A DNA stretch of 64,000 nt. Source: JAHEJA01 sp965657215 (GTDB lineage: Bacteria; Pseudomonadota; Alphaproteobacteria; Rhodobacterales; Rhodobacteraceae). This document shows, one piece after another, positions 24,309 through 33,315 of the stretch (within the stretch, counting starts at the first letter, position 1; each line of letters starts with the position of its first letter). The stretch covers positions 21,465 to 85,464 of the forward strand of contig CBFHNR010000012.1 of the NCBI GenBank assembly GCA_965657215.1. Direction: 5' to 3'. The notes below the pieces were generated by a model. The model had not been told where the DNA came from, ran no database searches, and saw only the letters and a list, made by a program, of their open reading frames with translations. The translations under genes and the position numbers were made by a program.

Positions 24309-26927
24309 TTAAGTGTCCGCCAGTTTTGCTTTGAGGTCATAGATCGCTTGGAGCGCTTCCATCGGTGTCATTTGATCTGGATGCAGGGTTTGCAATAGCT
24401 CATCTGCTGGGGACGGCTTATTGGTCTCAACTGGTTTCGTGGGAGTTGATGAAAAGAGCGGTAGATCATCAATGATCTGTTTATGCGCGACGCCATCACC
24501 AGAGTCGCCATTTTCCAAAGCATCCAGTACGATTTTAGCGCGCTCAACGACCATCACTGGCAAACCGGCAAGTTTAGCAACCTGAACGCCATAGGATCGA
24601 TCTGCAGCACCCTTTTTGACCTCATGAAGAAAGATAACATCGCCATCCCACTCTTTTACCGATACGGTCGCATTTTCGACGCCGTCCATTTTATCCGCAA
24701 GGGCGGTTAGCTCGTGATAATGCGTGGCAAACAATGCCCGCGATTTGTTCATATCATGAAGGTGTTCAAGCGTCGCCCAAGCAATCGACAACCCGTCATA
24801 GGTTGCGGTGCCTCGGCCAATTTCATCCAAAATGACCAAGGCGCGATCATCTGCTTGGTTCAAAATCGCCGCTGTTTCCACCATTTCGACCATGAAGGTC
24901 GATCTCCCGCGGGCCAAATCATCCGATGCACCGACGCGGCTAAAGAGCTGACTGACCAATCCGATCTTGGCGCTGGTGGCTGGAACAAAGCTGCCAATTT
25001 GCGCGAGGAGTGCGATCAGTGCATTTTGACGAAGGAAGGTCGATTTACCCGCCATGTTTGGACCGGTCAAAAGCCAAATCTTGCCATTATCCAATGCGCA
25101 ATTATTGGCAATGAACGGCGCACCAGTTTTTTTGAGCGCGGCTTCAACGACAGGATGCCGACCACCCACAACGTCAAAGTCGCGACTGGCGTCAACGATA
25201 GGACGAGACCATGCTTCGGCACTGGCCAATTCAGCCAAAGAACAGGCTAAATCCAGCTCTGCTAAGGCTGAGGCTGTATCGGAAATACGATCTGACTTTT
25301 CCAAAATCTCGCTTATTAGAGACTGATAAATTCGTTTTTCGATTTCAAGCGCATGATTGCCGGCGTTCAATATCTTGGTTTCGATTTCGGACAAGGGAAC
25401 CGTGGTAAAGCGGACTTGGTTGGCTGTCGTTTGTCGATGGATAAAGGTTTCCGACAGAGGTGCGGCCAACATTTTTTCAGCATGTGTTGCCGTGGTTTCG
25501 ATGAAATATCCAAGGACATTGTTATGCTTGATCTTTAGGGATTGAATGCCCGTTTGATCAATATAATCCTTTTGCATTTGTGCGATGATTGATCGCCCCT
25601 CATCGCGGAATTTTCGCGTTTCATCTAGTTCCGCATGATAGTCTGGCGCGATAAATCCCCCATCCCGCGCCAAAAGCGGGGGATCTGCAACGACGGCGTG
25701 ATCAAGCAGATCAATGAGCTCTTGATGACCTTGAAGCGACGCAAAGGCTTCGCTCAAAACCTTAGGATAACTTTGCGCGCCATGCGTGGCGTGAATGTCG
25801 TCCGCTTGGCTGAGACCGTTGCGAATGGCGGCTAAATCGCGTGGCCCACAACGATCAAGAGCGATACGAGACAGGGCGCGATCAAGATCAGGCACCTTTT
25901 TCAAACTGTCACGCAGCGCCACGCGTGTTGAGGATGCATCAAGCATAGATTGAACAGCGTCTTGGCGATCCTTGAGGATATCCAAGTCCATGGATGGCGA
26001 CGACACGCGGCGTTCTAGCAACCGCCCCCCACCAGAGGTCACTGTCCTGTCGATTGTTGCCAAGAGAGACCCTGCTTTGCCACCTGTTAAGCTCTGAGTG
26101 ATTTCCAAATTTCGGCGCGTTGCTGCATCAATTTGCATCACGCGTGAGGTCGCTTCTTTGATAGGCGCCCGCAACAGGGGCAGGTTGCCCTTTTGTGTGA
26201 TGTCTAGATATTCGACAATAGCGCCCATCGCGGATGTTTCCGCTTTGCTAAATCCACCGAAGGATTCGAGCGTACCAACCTTGAACAAAGTTGTGAGCCT
26301 TTGTTCTGCCGCGCTGCTGTCAAAGGCGGCATTGCCTAATACGGTCGGGGCTGCGCCAGTCTCCTCTATAACCTCAGTAAATTCTGTGTCCCGCCCTTCG
26401 GCAATTATCACTTCGCTCGGCATAAGGCGTGCGAGCTCAGGGCCAAACCGAACCGATGGCAATGACATGACATGAAAGGATCCTGTCGAAATATCCACCC
26501 ACGCCAAGGCGCCGTCGCCGCGAACGATAGCGTAGGCGGCTAGGAAATTATGGCGACGCGCCTCAAGCAGGCTGTCCTCTGTCAAGGTTCCTGGTGTGAC
26601 GAGGCGCACCACGTCACGGCGAACCACCGATTTGCTTCCCCTCTTCTTTGCTTCTGCAGGGCTTTCCATTTGTTCACAAACGGCAACCCTGAACCCCTTG
26701 CGAATGAGCGTCAAAAGATAGTTTTCCGCTGCATGATGGGGAACGCCGCACATGGGAATATCGGTTCCGTCATGCTTGCCACGTTTTGTCAAAGCAATGT
26801 CGAGCGCTTCGGCGGCGGCCACGGCATCGTCAAAGAAGAGTTCGTAAAAATCACCCATACGATAGAACAACAAGGCATCTTTGTACTGAGCCTTGATCTC
26901 AAGATATTGCGCCATCATTGGTGTCAC
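24309..26927 (-). CDS. mutS: DNA mismatch repair protein MutS
   Basis: An 872-residue mismatch recognition ATPase. The N-terminal mismatch-binding domain has KDALLFYRMGDFYELFFDDA with the conserved phenylalanine-x-glutamate equivalent; the ATPase domain has the P-loop TGPNMAGKSTFLRQ, Walker B ALVILDEIGRGTATYDGLS and FATHYHELTALA. Length is normal. A parS-like sequence (26943-26958) lies just upstream of the start. It is convergent with grpE and divergent from maeB. Confidence 0.96.
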   Translation of the reverse strand: MTPMMAQYLEIKAQYKDALLFYRMGDFYELFFDDAVAAAEALDIALTKRGKHDGTDIPMCGVPHHAAENYLLTLIRKGFRVAVCEQMESPAEAKKRGSKSVVRRDVVRLVTPGTLTEDSLLEARRHNFLAAYAIVRGDGALAWVDISTGSFHVMSLPSVRFGPELARLMPSEVIIAEGRDTEFTEVIEETGAAPTVLGNAAFDSSAAEQRLTTLFKVGTLESFGGFSKAETSAMGAIVEYLDITQKGNLPLLRAPIKEATSRVMQIDAATRRNLEITQSLTGGKAGSLLATIDRTVTSGGGRLLERRVSSPSMDLDILKDRQDAVQSMLDASSTRVALRDSLKKVPDLDRALSRIALDRCGPRDLAAIRNGLSQADDIHATHGAQSYPKVLSEAFASLQGHQELIDLLDHAVVADPPLLARDGGFIAPDYHAELDETRKFRDEGRSIIAQMQKDYIDQTGIQSLKIKHNNVLGYFIETTATHAEKMLAAPLSETFIHRQTTANQVRFTTVPLSEIETKILNAGNHALEIEKRIYQSLISEILEKSDRISDTASALAELDLACSLAELASAEAWSRPIVDASRDFDVVGGRHPVVEAALKKTGAPFIANNCALDNGKIWLLTGPNMAGKSTFLRQNALIALLAQIGSFVPATSAKIGLVSQLFSRVGASDDLARGRSTFMVEMVETAAILNQADDRALVILDEIGRGTATYDGLSIAWATLEHLHDMNKSRALFATHYHELTALADKMDGVENATVSVKEWDGDVIFLHEVKKGAADRSYGVQVAKLAGLPVMVVERAKIVLDALENGDSGDGVAHKQIIDDLPLFSSTPTKPVETNKPSPADELLQTLHPDQMTPMEALQAIYDLKAKLADT

Positions 26928-26942
26928 GAAAACTACCCCCTG

Positions 26943-26958
26943 TGTTTCACGTGTAACT
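26943..26958. promoter_or_regulatory. Degenerate parS-like site in the mutS-maeB spacer
   Basis: TGTTTCACGTGTAACT matches 14 of 16 bases of the parS consensus, with changes at positions 12 and 16. It is the only one of the four sites outside coding sequence and the farthest from the putative origin (about 14 kb). Chance is unlikely but binding is unproven. Confidence 0.6.
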
Positions 26959-27013
26959 TACAAATCTTAGGAGAATAGCGAAAGTCGAAAACGATCTGGT
27001 TGCGTGTCATAAA

Positions 27014-27041
27014 ATTGCGCGTTAAGACGTTTTTGCGCAAT
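27014..27041. promoter_or_regulatory. Inverted repeat upstream of maeB
   Basis: ATTGCGC and GCGCAAT flank a 14-base spacer, ending 13 bases before the maeB start codon. The position suits an operator for a dimeric repressor or a leader hairpin. No regulator can be named. Confidence 0.35.
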
Positions 27042-27054
27042 AAAGGTATTTATC

Positions 27055-29310
27055 ATGTCCAAGACCAAACTTTCCCGCGAAGACGCGTTGGCGTTTCACC
27101 TCGAACCAACACCTGGTAAATTTGAGATATCAGCAACCGTGCCGATGGCAACGCAGCGTGATCTGTCATTGGCCTATTCCCCAGGTGTCGCGGTGCCTTG
27201 TGAGGAAATCGCTCAGAACCCTGAATTGGCCTATGATTACACGAACAAAGGTAACTTGGTCGCGGTTATTTCCAACGGAACAGCGGTTCTTGGATTGGGC
27301 AACCTCGGCGCGCTGGGCAGTAAGCCCGTGATGGAAGGCAAGGCAGTTCTCTTCAAGCGGTTTGCCGATGTGAATTCGATTGATATCGAACTGGATACAG
27401 AAGACCCCGATGAATTTTGCCGTGCGGTGAAATTGATGGGGCCGACGTTCGGCGGCATTAACCTTGAGGACATCAAAGCGCCAGAATGTTTCATCATTGA
27501 ACAGCGCTTGAAAGAGGAAATGGACATTCCCGTTTTTCATGATGATCAACATGGAACAGCGGTGATCTGTGCGGCGGGGCTTTTGAATGCGCTGCATATC
27601 TCAGGGAAAAAGATTGAGGACTGCCGCATCGTTTTGAACGGCGCTGGGGCCGCAGGAATTGCCTGTATCGAGCTGTTGAAATCGATGGGGGCGCGGCATG
27701 AAAACTGTATCGTCTGTGATACGAAAGGCGTGATCTATCAGGGTCGCACCGAAGGCATGAACCAATGGAAATCGGCACATGCGGTCAAAACGGAATTGCG
27801 CTCACTTGAGGAAGCGATGAACGGGGCCGATGTTTTCTTGGGTGTCTCTGCCAAAGGGGCGGTGACCCAAGAGATGGTCAAAAACATGGCCGATAATCCA
27901 GTGATCTTTGCGATGGCCAACCCTGATCCTGAAATCACCCCAGAAGAAGCCCACGAAGTCCGTATGGATGCCATTGTCGCCACAGGGCGATCCGATTATC
28001 CGAACCAAGTGAACAATGTCTTGGGCTTCCCTTATTTGTTCCGTGGTGCTTTGGACATTCACGCTCGTGCGATCAACGATGAAATGAAAATTGCTTGTGC
28101 GCATGCTTTGGCGGAGTTGGCGCGCGAAGATGTTCCAGATGAGGTTGCGATTGCATATGGGCGCAAGCTGACGTTTGGGCGGGATTATATTATTCCCACG
28201 CCGTTTGATCCGCGCTTGATCCACCGTATTCCGCCCGCCGTGGCGAAGGCTGGAATGCATACGGGTGTTGCCCGTCGTCCGATCATCGATATGGACGCCT
28301 ACGAAGTGTCGCTTAAGGCGCGTATGGATCCAACGGCGAGCATTCTACAAGGCATCAACGCCCGCGCCCGTGCAAACCAAGCACGGATGATTTTTGCCGA
28401 AGGCGACGATCCCCGTGTGCTTCGTGCGGCGGTGATGTATCAGCGAAACGGCTTGGGCAAAGCTTTGGTCGTGGGGCGTGAAGCGGATATCAAATCCAAG
28501 CTCGAAGCCTTGGGCATGGCGGATGCTGTGCGCGAATTAGACGTTGTGAACGCGGCGAACACTCAGCATTTGGAGATGTACAAAGACCTCTTGTATCAGC
28601 GTTTGCAGCGAAAAGGCTTCGACCGTGCGGATGTTCACCGTTTGGCGGCACGTGATCGCCATGTGTTTTCTGCGCTGATGTTGGCGCATGGGCATGGGGA
28701 CGGATTGGTCACTGGAGCCACTCGAAAATCTGCGCATGTCTTGGAATTGATCAATCACGTATTTGACGCAGACGCGGCCCATGGCGCGGCAGGTGTCACG
28801 GCGATGCTGCATAAGGGGCGAATTGTTTTAATCGCGGATACTTTGGTTCACGAATGGCCCGATGAACATGATTTGGCCAATATCGCAGAGAACGCCGCCA
28901 AAGTCGCGCGCAGCCTTGGGCTTGACCCGCGCGTTGCTTTTGTGAGCTTTTCCACGTTTGGCTATCCTGTGTCTGAGCGTGCGGAAAAAATGCATATCGC
29001 GCCCAAAGTTTTGGATCAACGCGGTGTTGATTTCGAATACGAAGGGGAAATGACTGTTGATGTTGCCTTGAATGCAAAATCCATGGCGGCCTATCCGTTT
29101 TCTCGACTAAGCGGTCCTGCGAATATTTTGGTCGTGCCTGCGCGTCACTCTGCCAGCATTTCGGTTAAGCTGATGCAGGAAATGGCGGGGGCTACTGTGA
29201 TTGGTCCGATCCTAACAGGCGTTGATAAGTCCATCCAAATCTGTTCCTCTGTGTCCACGGCGACGGATATCTTGAACATGGCGATTTTAGCGGCATGTAA
29301 AGTTGGCTAA
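27055..29310 (+). CDS. maeB: NADP-dependent malic enzyme with phosphotransacetylase-like domain
   Basis: A 751-residue enzyme for oxidative decarboxylation of malate to pyruvate. The malic enzyme part covers about 1-430 (SLAYSPGVAVPCEEIA, VFHDDQHGTAVICAAGL, LNGAGAAGIACIEL); the remaining 320 residues form a phosphate acetyl/butyryl transferase-like domain (ARANQARMIFAEGDDPRVLR) that is typically regulatory and binds acetyl-CoA rather than catalysing transfer. AAAGG precedes the ATG. An inverted repeat just upstream may be an operator. A hairpin plus GAGTATTTT element follows its stop. Confidence 0.94.
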   Translation: MSKTKLSREDALAFHLEPTPGKFEISATVPMATQRDLSLAYSPGVAVPCEEIAQNPELAYDYTNKGNLVAVISNGTAVLGLGNLGALGSKPVMEGKAVLFKRFADVNSIDIELDTEDPDEFCRAVKLMGPTFGGINLEDIKAPECFIIEQRLKEEMDIPVFHDDQHGTAVICAAGLLNALHISGKKIEDCRIVLNGAGAAGIACIELLKSMGARHENCIVCDTKGVIYQGRTEGMNQWKSAHAVKTELRSLEEAMNGADVFLGVSAKGAVTQEMVKNMADNPVIFAMANPDPEITPEEAHEVRMDAIVATGRSDYPNQVNNVLGFPYLFRGALDIHARAINDEMKIACAHALAELAREDVPDEVAIAYGRKLTFGRDYIIPTPFDPRLIHRIPPAVAKAGMHTGVARRPIIDMDAYEVSLKARMDPTASILQGINARARANQARMIFAEGDDPRVLRAAVMYQRNGLGKALVVGREADIKSKLEALGMADAVRELDVVNAANTQHLEMYKDLLYQRLQRKGFDRADVHRLAARDRHVFSALMLAHGHGDGLVTGATRKSAHVLELINHVFDADAAHGAAGVTAMLHKGRIVLIADTLVHEWPDEHDLANIAENAAKVARSLGLDPRVAFVSFSTFGYPVSERAEKMHIAPKVLDQRGVDFEYEGEMTVDVALNAKSMAAYPFSRLSGPANILVVPARHSASISVKLMQEMAGATVIGPILTGVDKSIQICSSVSTATDILNMAILAACKVG

Positions 29311-29314
29311 GTCG

Positions 29315-29352
29315 GAACGCCTCCGGCGGGGGAGTATTTTGGCAAAGATGAA
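29315..29352 (+). repeat. Dispersed 3' element, copy A (after maeB)
   Basis: A small CGCC/GGCG hairpin (29318-29328) is followed by GAGTATTTT and CAAAGATGAA. It differs from copy B (53435-53472) at only 4 of about 40 positions. It starts a few bases past the maeB stop codon. Confidence 0.8.
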
Positions 29353-29390
29353 ATATAGCGTGCTGAGATTTGCATGAATGAGGGTTGATC

Positions 29391-30260
29391 ATGACCATCT
29401 ATAATTTGGGATCAATAAACGCAGATATCTTTTATCGGGTGCCTCATTTGCCTATGGCGGGTGAGACGATTTCAGCGATGTCGATTGACCGTGGGCTAGG
29501 TGGCAAGGGGGCGAATATGTCCGTTGCTGCGGCGCGCGCGGCGGGTCGGATTGTGCATATTGGTGCCGTTGGGGATGACGGTGTTTGGGCCAAGGATCGG
29601 TTGACGGAATTTGGTGTAGATACACGGCACATCCATGTTGGAGGCACCACGGGACATGCCATCATCAATGTTGATGATGCAGGCGAAAATGCCATTGTTT
29701 TGCTAGGAGGGGCCAATCAAGAGATCTCGACAGACATGATTGGTGCCGCGTTGAGTGGCGCAAATGTTGGGGATGTTTTGTTGATGCAGAACGAAACCAA
29801 TGCGCAGGTTGAGGCGGCTCAGATGGCGCATAAACTGGGGCTGAAAGTGGCCTATGCTGCAGCTCCGTTTCATATCGATGCCGTTAAAGGCGTTTTGCCA
29901 TATCTAGACTACTTGTTCGTGAATGAGGTCGAAGCTGCGCAGTTGACAGAGGCAATGGGGCAGGATGTTTCACACCTTGGGATTGACAATGTCATTGTGA
30001 CCTTGGGATCGGATGGCTGTGTTTGGTATGGACCTGATACGGCTGAGGGTCAGAGATTTGCCGCGCGGCCTGTTGAGGCCGTGGATACGACGGGCGCAGG
30101 AGATACGTTTACTGGATATGTGTTAGCTGCGCTTGATCGTGGTCTGTCTATGGAGCAGGCCATTGAGCTGGCGACTAAAGCGGCGGCGCTCATGGTTACG
30201 CGGTATGGAACGTCGGATGTGATCCCAGACTTAAAAGACATCCAGGATCACTTTGATTAA
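29391..30260 (+). CDS. PfkB-family carbohydrate kinase (ribokinase-like)
   Basis: A 289-residue sugar kinase. The N-terminal signature GGKGANMSVAAARAAG (about 37-52) and the C-terminal ATP-site signature DTTGAGDTFTGYVLAAL, with catalytic aspartate in GAGD, place it in the PfkB/ribokinase family. Ribokinase is the closest guess, but the sugar cannot be assigned. A TTG six bases upstream keeps the frame open, but GAGGG spacing favours ATG 29391. It is convergent with msrA. Confidence 0.85.
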   Translation: MTIYNLGSINADIFYRVPHLPMAGETISAMSIDRGLGGKGANMSVAAARAAGRIVHIGAVGDDGVWAKDRLTEFGVDTRHIHVGGTTGHAIINVDDAGENAIVLLGGANQEISTDMIGAALSGANVGDVLLMQNETNAQVEAAQMAHKLGLKVAYAAAPFHIDAVKGVLPYLDYLFVNEVEAAQLTEAMGQDVSHLGIDNVIVTLGSDGCVWYGPDTAEGQRFAARPVEAVDTTGAGDTFTGYVLAALDRGLSMEQAIELATKAAALMVTRYGTSDVIPDLKDIQDHFD

Positions 30261-30920
30261 TTATTTGGCGAAGGGGGCGGCAGATCCCCAGAGCTGTTTC
30301 ACGCGTTTATCCCGACCACAGGCGTCACGATAAAGCTCATAGGCCTTTGATTGCTTGCGCGGACCAAAACGGGTCAGAACGATGTCTTGGCCTTTGTAGT
30401 AGTTTTGATGATAGCCTTCTGCCTCATAAAACGTGCCGAGGGACACGATTGGGGTAACTACCGTTTGACCTAGATCTGATTGCGCGTCTTTGATTGCCTT
30501 TTGTGCCGCTGATTTTTGGGCTGCGCCATTTGGAAAAATTGCTGTTCGATAGCTTTCCCCGCGATCGCAAAATTGACCGCCCGCATCGGTTGGATCAACA
30601 GAGCGCAAAAACATGTGCAGCACACTGTCTATCGTTATCACACTTGGGTCAAAGTCGATCTTGACCACTTCGTAATGACCTGTGCCGCCCCGCGTGACCT
30701 CTTTATAGGTTGGGTTCTTGGTTTTGCCGCCGGCGTAGCCAGAGGTGACCTCACTGACGCCTTTTACTTTTTCGAAATCTGCCTCGACGCACCAAAAGCA
30801 ACCACCAGCAACGACGATAGAGTCCGTGGCTGCATGAGCTTGATGACCATGAAGGCTGGTTCCTGCGATGATAGCCAATCCGAGAAGGTAGGGTTTGAGT
30901 TGATTGAATAAGCGAAACAT
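30261..30920 (-). CDS. msrA: Peptide methionine sulfoxide reductase MsrA, exported form
   Basis: A 219-residue reductase for methionine-S-sulfoxide. The catalytic motif GGCFWC gives C41 as the nucleophile, followed by YAGGKTKNPTYKEVTRGGTGH. Residues 1-30 look like a Sec signal peptide (LLGLAIIAGTSL, cleavage after QAHA), so the enzyme should act in the periplasm. The frame opens 48 bases earlier, but AAAGGTG before 30920 and the signal peptide favour this start. Confidence 0.9.
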   Translation of the reverse strand: MFRLFNQLKPYLLGLAIIAGTSLHGHQAHAATDSIVVAGGCFWCVEADFEKVKGVSEVTSGYAGGKTKNPTYKEVTRGGTGHYEVVKIDFDPSVITIDSVLHMFLRSVDPTDAGGQFCDRGESYRTAIFPNGAAQKSAAQKAIKDAQSDLGQTVVTPIVSLGTFYEAEGYHQNYYKGQDIVLTRFGPRKQSKAYELYRDACGRDKRVKQLWGSAAPFAK

Positions 30921-31073
30921 AATGCACCTTTGATCCAGAAGAGTTGCCTTAGCATGTTCTGGTTTCATGTTTCTGCCAATGCACGTTTCTGTGACCTCAC
31001 GAAGAGGTGAGATGAATTTATTGCTTGGTGGGCGGGTGCACTTGGACTAGCGTTTAGGGAAACAGGGGGACCC

Positions 31074-31982
31074 ATGAGCAATCACATCACCACACATCAA
31101 GCCGAAGAAGATGCGCGTAACGAAGAGATTTTGATCTATCTCAACGGTGAGATTGTTCCAAAGCATGAGGCCAAAGTAAGTGTCTATGACAGTGGCTTTA
31201 TGTTGGGGGACGGTATTTGGGAAGGTATGCGGCTCTATAATGGCGTATGGGCGTTTTTGGACGAACATATTGATCGGTTGTTCGAGGCAAGCAAGGCGAT
31301 TGATTTGGATATTGGCTTAGATCGCACTGGTGTGAAACAGGCGCTATTGGCGACCCAAAAGGCAAATGGGATGACGACAGATGCGCATGCACGTTTGATG
31401 ATAACTCGCGGAGTTAAGCGACGCCCGTTTCAACATCCATCTTTGTCTCAATCAGGGCCGACGATTGCGATTATTGTTGAGCATTCCAAACCAAAGCTAC
31501 CGCGTCCTATTCGACTTGCAACGGTGCCACACATGCGGGGATTGCCAATGACGCAAGATCCAAAATTAAACAGCCATTCCAAGCTGAACTGCATTTTGGC
31601 CTGTATTGCGGCGGAAAAAGCTGGCGCAGACGAAGCTTTGATGTTGGATATCAATGGGTTCGTGAACACGACCAATGCGTGCAATTTCTTTATCGTGCGT
31701 AAGGGCGAAGTTTGGACCAGTACGGGGGATTACTGTATGAACGGAATAACACGCCAAAAGGTTATTGATCTGTGTCGTGACAATGGAATCCCTGTACATG
31801 AACGGAACTTTTCACTGGTTGATACTTACGGCGCGGACGAAGCATTCTTGACCGGGACATTTGGTGCGCAAACCCCAGTTAGCGACATTGATGGCCGACA
31901 AATTGGAACGGGTGGCATGGGACCTGTGACTGAGCGGCTGCGCGGGCTTTACAAGGACCTCATTGCTCAGGAATGCGCCTGA
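31074..31982 (+). CDS. Class IV aminotransferase (branched-chain/D-amino acid type)
   Basis: A 302-residue PLP enzyme of fold type IV. YDSGFMLGDGIWEGMRLYNG is the conserved N-terminal motif; the PLP lysine lies in NSHSKLNCILACI (near residue 171); DINGFVNTTNACNFFIV and GITRQKVIDLC follow. Members include branched-chain aminotransferase, D-amino acid aminotransferase and aminodeoxychorismate lyase; the substrate is not certain. Its stop overlaps the next gene (TGATG), a sulfotransferase-like protein, so the two are probably one operon. Confidence 0.85.
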   Translation: MSNHITTHQAEEDARNEEILIYLNGEIVPKHEAKVSVYDSGFMLGDGIWEGMRLYNGVWAFLDEHIDRLFEASKAIDLDIGLDRTGVKQALLATQKANGMTTDAHARLMITRGVKRRPFQHPSLSQSGPTIAIIVEHSKPKLPRPIRLATVPHMRGLPMTQDPKLNSHSKLNCILACIAAEKAGADEALMLDINGFVNTTNACNFFIVRKGEVWTSTGDYCMNGITRQKVIDLCRDNGIPVHERNFSLVDTYGADEAFLTGTFGAQTPVSDIDGRQIGTGGMGPVTERLRGLYKDLIAQECA

Positions 31983-32701
31983 TGCGGATTGCGATGTGGT
32001 CAGGGCCGCGAAACCTATCAACAGCCATGATGTATTCCTTTGGTAATCGGGATGACGTGTCAGTCATCGATGAACCGTTTTATGCCTGTTATTTATCACA
32101 GACAGGGATAGCCCATCCCATGGCCGATCGTGTTCTGGCCTCGCAACCCCAAGACCCCAACGAAGTCATTAAAGGATTGCTTGGGCCAATTCCAAAGGGT
32201 CGTCCGTATTATTACCAAAAACACATGACGCAACATATGCTCCCTGACGTTGATGTGTCTTGGATGGCTGACGTTACCAATGTATTTCTGATCCGCCATC
32301 CAGCACGCGTAGCGGCAAGTTTCGCAAAAAAGCAGTCTGATTTTGAGGCTTGGGAATTAGGGTTTGATCGTCAACTTGAGTTGTTTCAATTTGCAAAATC
32401 CTTGGGCCAAACCCCAATTGTGATTGATAGCAGTGATATCCGCGCAAACCCAAAGCAAATGCTAAAGAAGCTGTGCGGTGCACTAGGAATAGAGTTTTCA
32501 GAGAAAATGCTGGCATGGCCCAAGGGAGGACACCCAGATGACGGTGTTTGGGCGGCGCATTGGTATGGGGCTGTTCATGACTCAACTGGGTTCGATGGCC
32601 TTGACGCAAAAATGCCCCAGCTGACTGGGGCACTTGGAAAAATTGTTGATAAAGCCGAACCTTTGTATGAGACGCTTTATCAGAATAGGCTTATGCCATA
32701 G
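31982..32701 (+). CDS. Sulfotransferase-like P-loop protein
   Basis: A 239-residue protein. MRIAMWSGPRNLSTAMMYSF resembles the 5'-phosphosulfate-binding loop of sulfotransferases, and FLIRHPARVAASFAKK matches their 3'-phosphate-binding region. The PAPS-dependent activity is family inference; the substrate is unknown. The ATG at 31982 overlaps the aminotransferase stop by one base; an ATG 9 bases earlier is also open. Homologues are often mislabelled as branched-chain aminotransferase because of this gene pairing. Confidence 0.72.
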   Translation: MRIAMWSGPRNLSTAMMYSFGNRDDVSVIDEPFYACYLSQTGIAHPMADRVLASQPQDPNEVIKGLLGPIPKGRPYYYQKHMTQHMLPDVDVSWMADVTNVFLIRHPARVAASFAKKQSDFEAWELGFDRQLELFQFAKSLGQTPIVIDSSDIRANPKQMLKKLCGALGIEFSEKMLAWPKGGHPDDGVWAAHWYGAVHDSTGFDGLDAKMPQLTGALGKIVDKAEPLYETLYQNRLMP

Positions 32702-32891
32702 TTGGGAAACTTAGCCCCAACCAGTCATTGATGGAAGATCGCCTAAACCAGTTCTTGTGATAAGTACGGTATGTGTCATGAGTGCATTCCTTTTGTTCGT
32801 GATGCAGTCAGTAGACATATTTCGTGGAATAGGCTCAATTCATGGCAGCCTTACCATTCGTTGCAAAGTTGCAACTCAAAGCAGTTTGCAG

Positions 32892-33311
32892 TTACGTGTC
32901 CGTAATCTTTGTCCGTAAGGATTTTATTTCACCGCGCGCTTTCTTTTGTTCAATGCGGCGGCGTTGTGATCCCTTGGTAGGTTTTGTCGGGATCCGACGT
33001 TTTGGGACAAATAAGGCCTCTTTTATGAGCTTTACAAGCCGTTCTTTTGCAATATCTCTATTGCGAGACTGCATGCGTGTTTCATCGCATTGAATTATGA
33101 TTGCCCCGTCTTTGGTCCATTTACGTCCTGCGAGGCGCTGCAGTCGTTTCTTGACCGAAGGGCTAAGAGAGGGGCTGCGCTCTGCTTCGAACCTAAGTTC
33201 AACAGCAGAGCTCACCTTATTTACGTTTTGACCACCTGGGCCAGATGCGCGGATAAACTGTTCCGTATATTCCCATTCTTCAATGGTTATTTTGTCGTTT
33301 ACCCGCAGCAT
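32892..33311 (-). CDS. arfB: Peptidyl-tRNA hydrolase ArfB (ribosome rescue)
   Basis: A 139-residue release-factor-like protein that frees peptides from stalled ribosomes. The GGQ motif is in ASGPGGQNVNKVSSAVELRF, where the glutamine positions water for hydrolysis, and the C-terminus is strongly basic (PTKGSQRRRIEQKKARG) as needed to enter the mRNA channel. The frame opens from GTG 33380, but that overlaps the antiporter gene; ATG 33311 lies 4 bases past its stop. The 190 bases between this stop and 32701 hold no visible gene. Confidence 0.88.
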   Translation of the reverse strand: MLRVNDKITIEEWEYTEQFIRASGPGGQNVNKVSSAVELRFEAERSPSLSPSVKKRLQRLAGRKWTKDGAIIIQCDETRMQSRNRDIAKERLVKLIKEALFVPKRRIPTKPTKGSQRRRIEQKKARGEIKSLRTKITDT

Positions 33312-33315
33312 CGGT

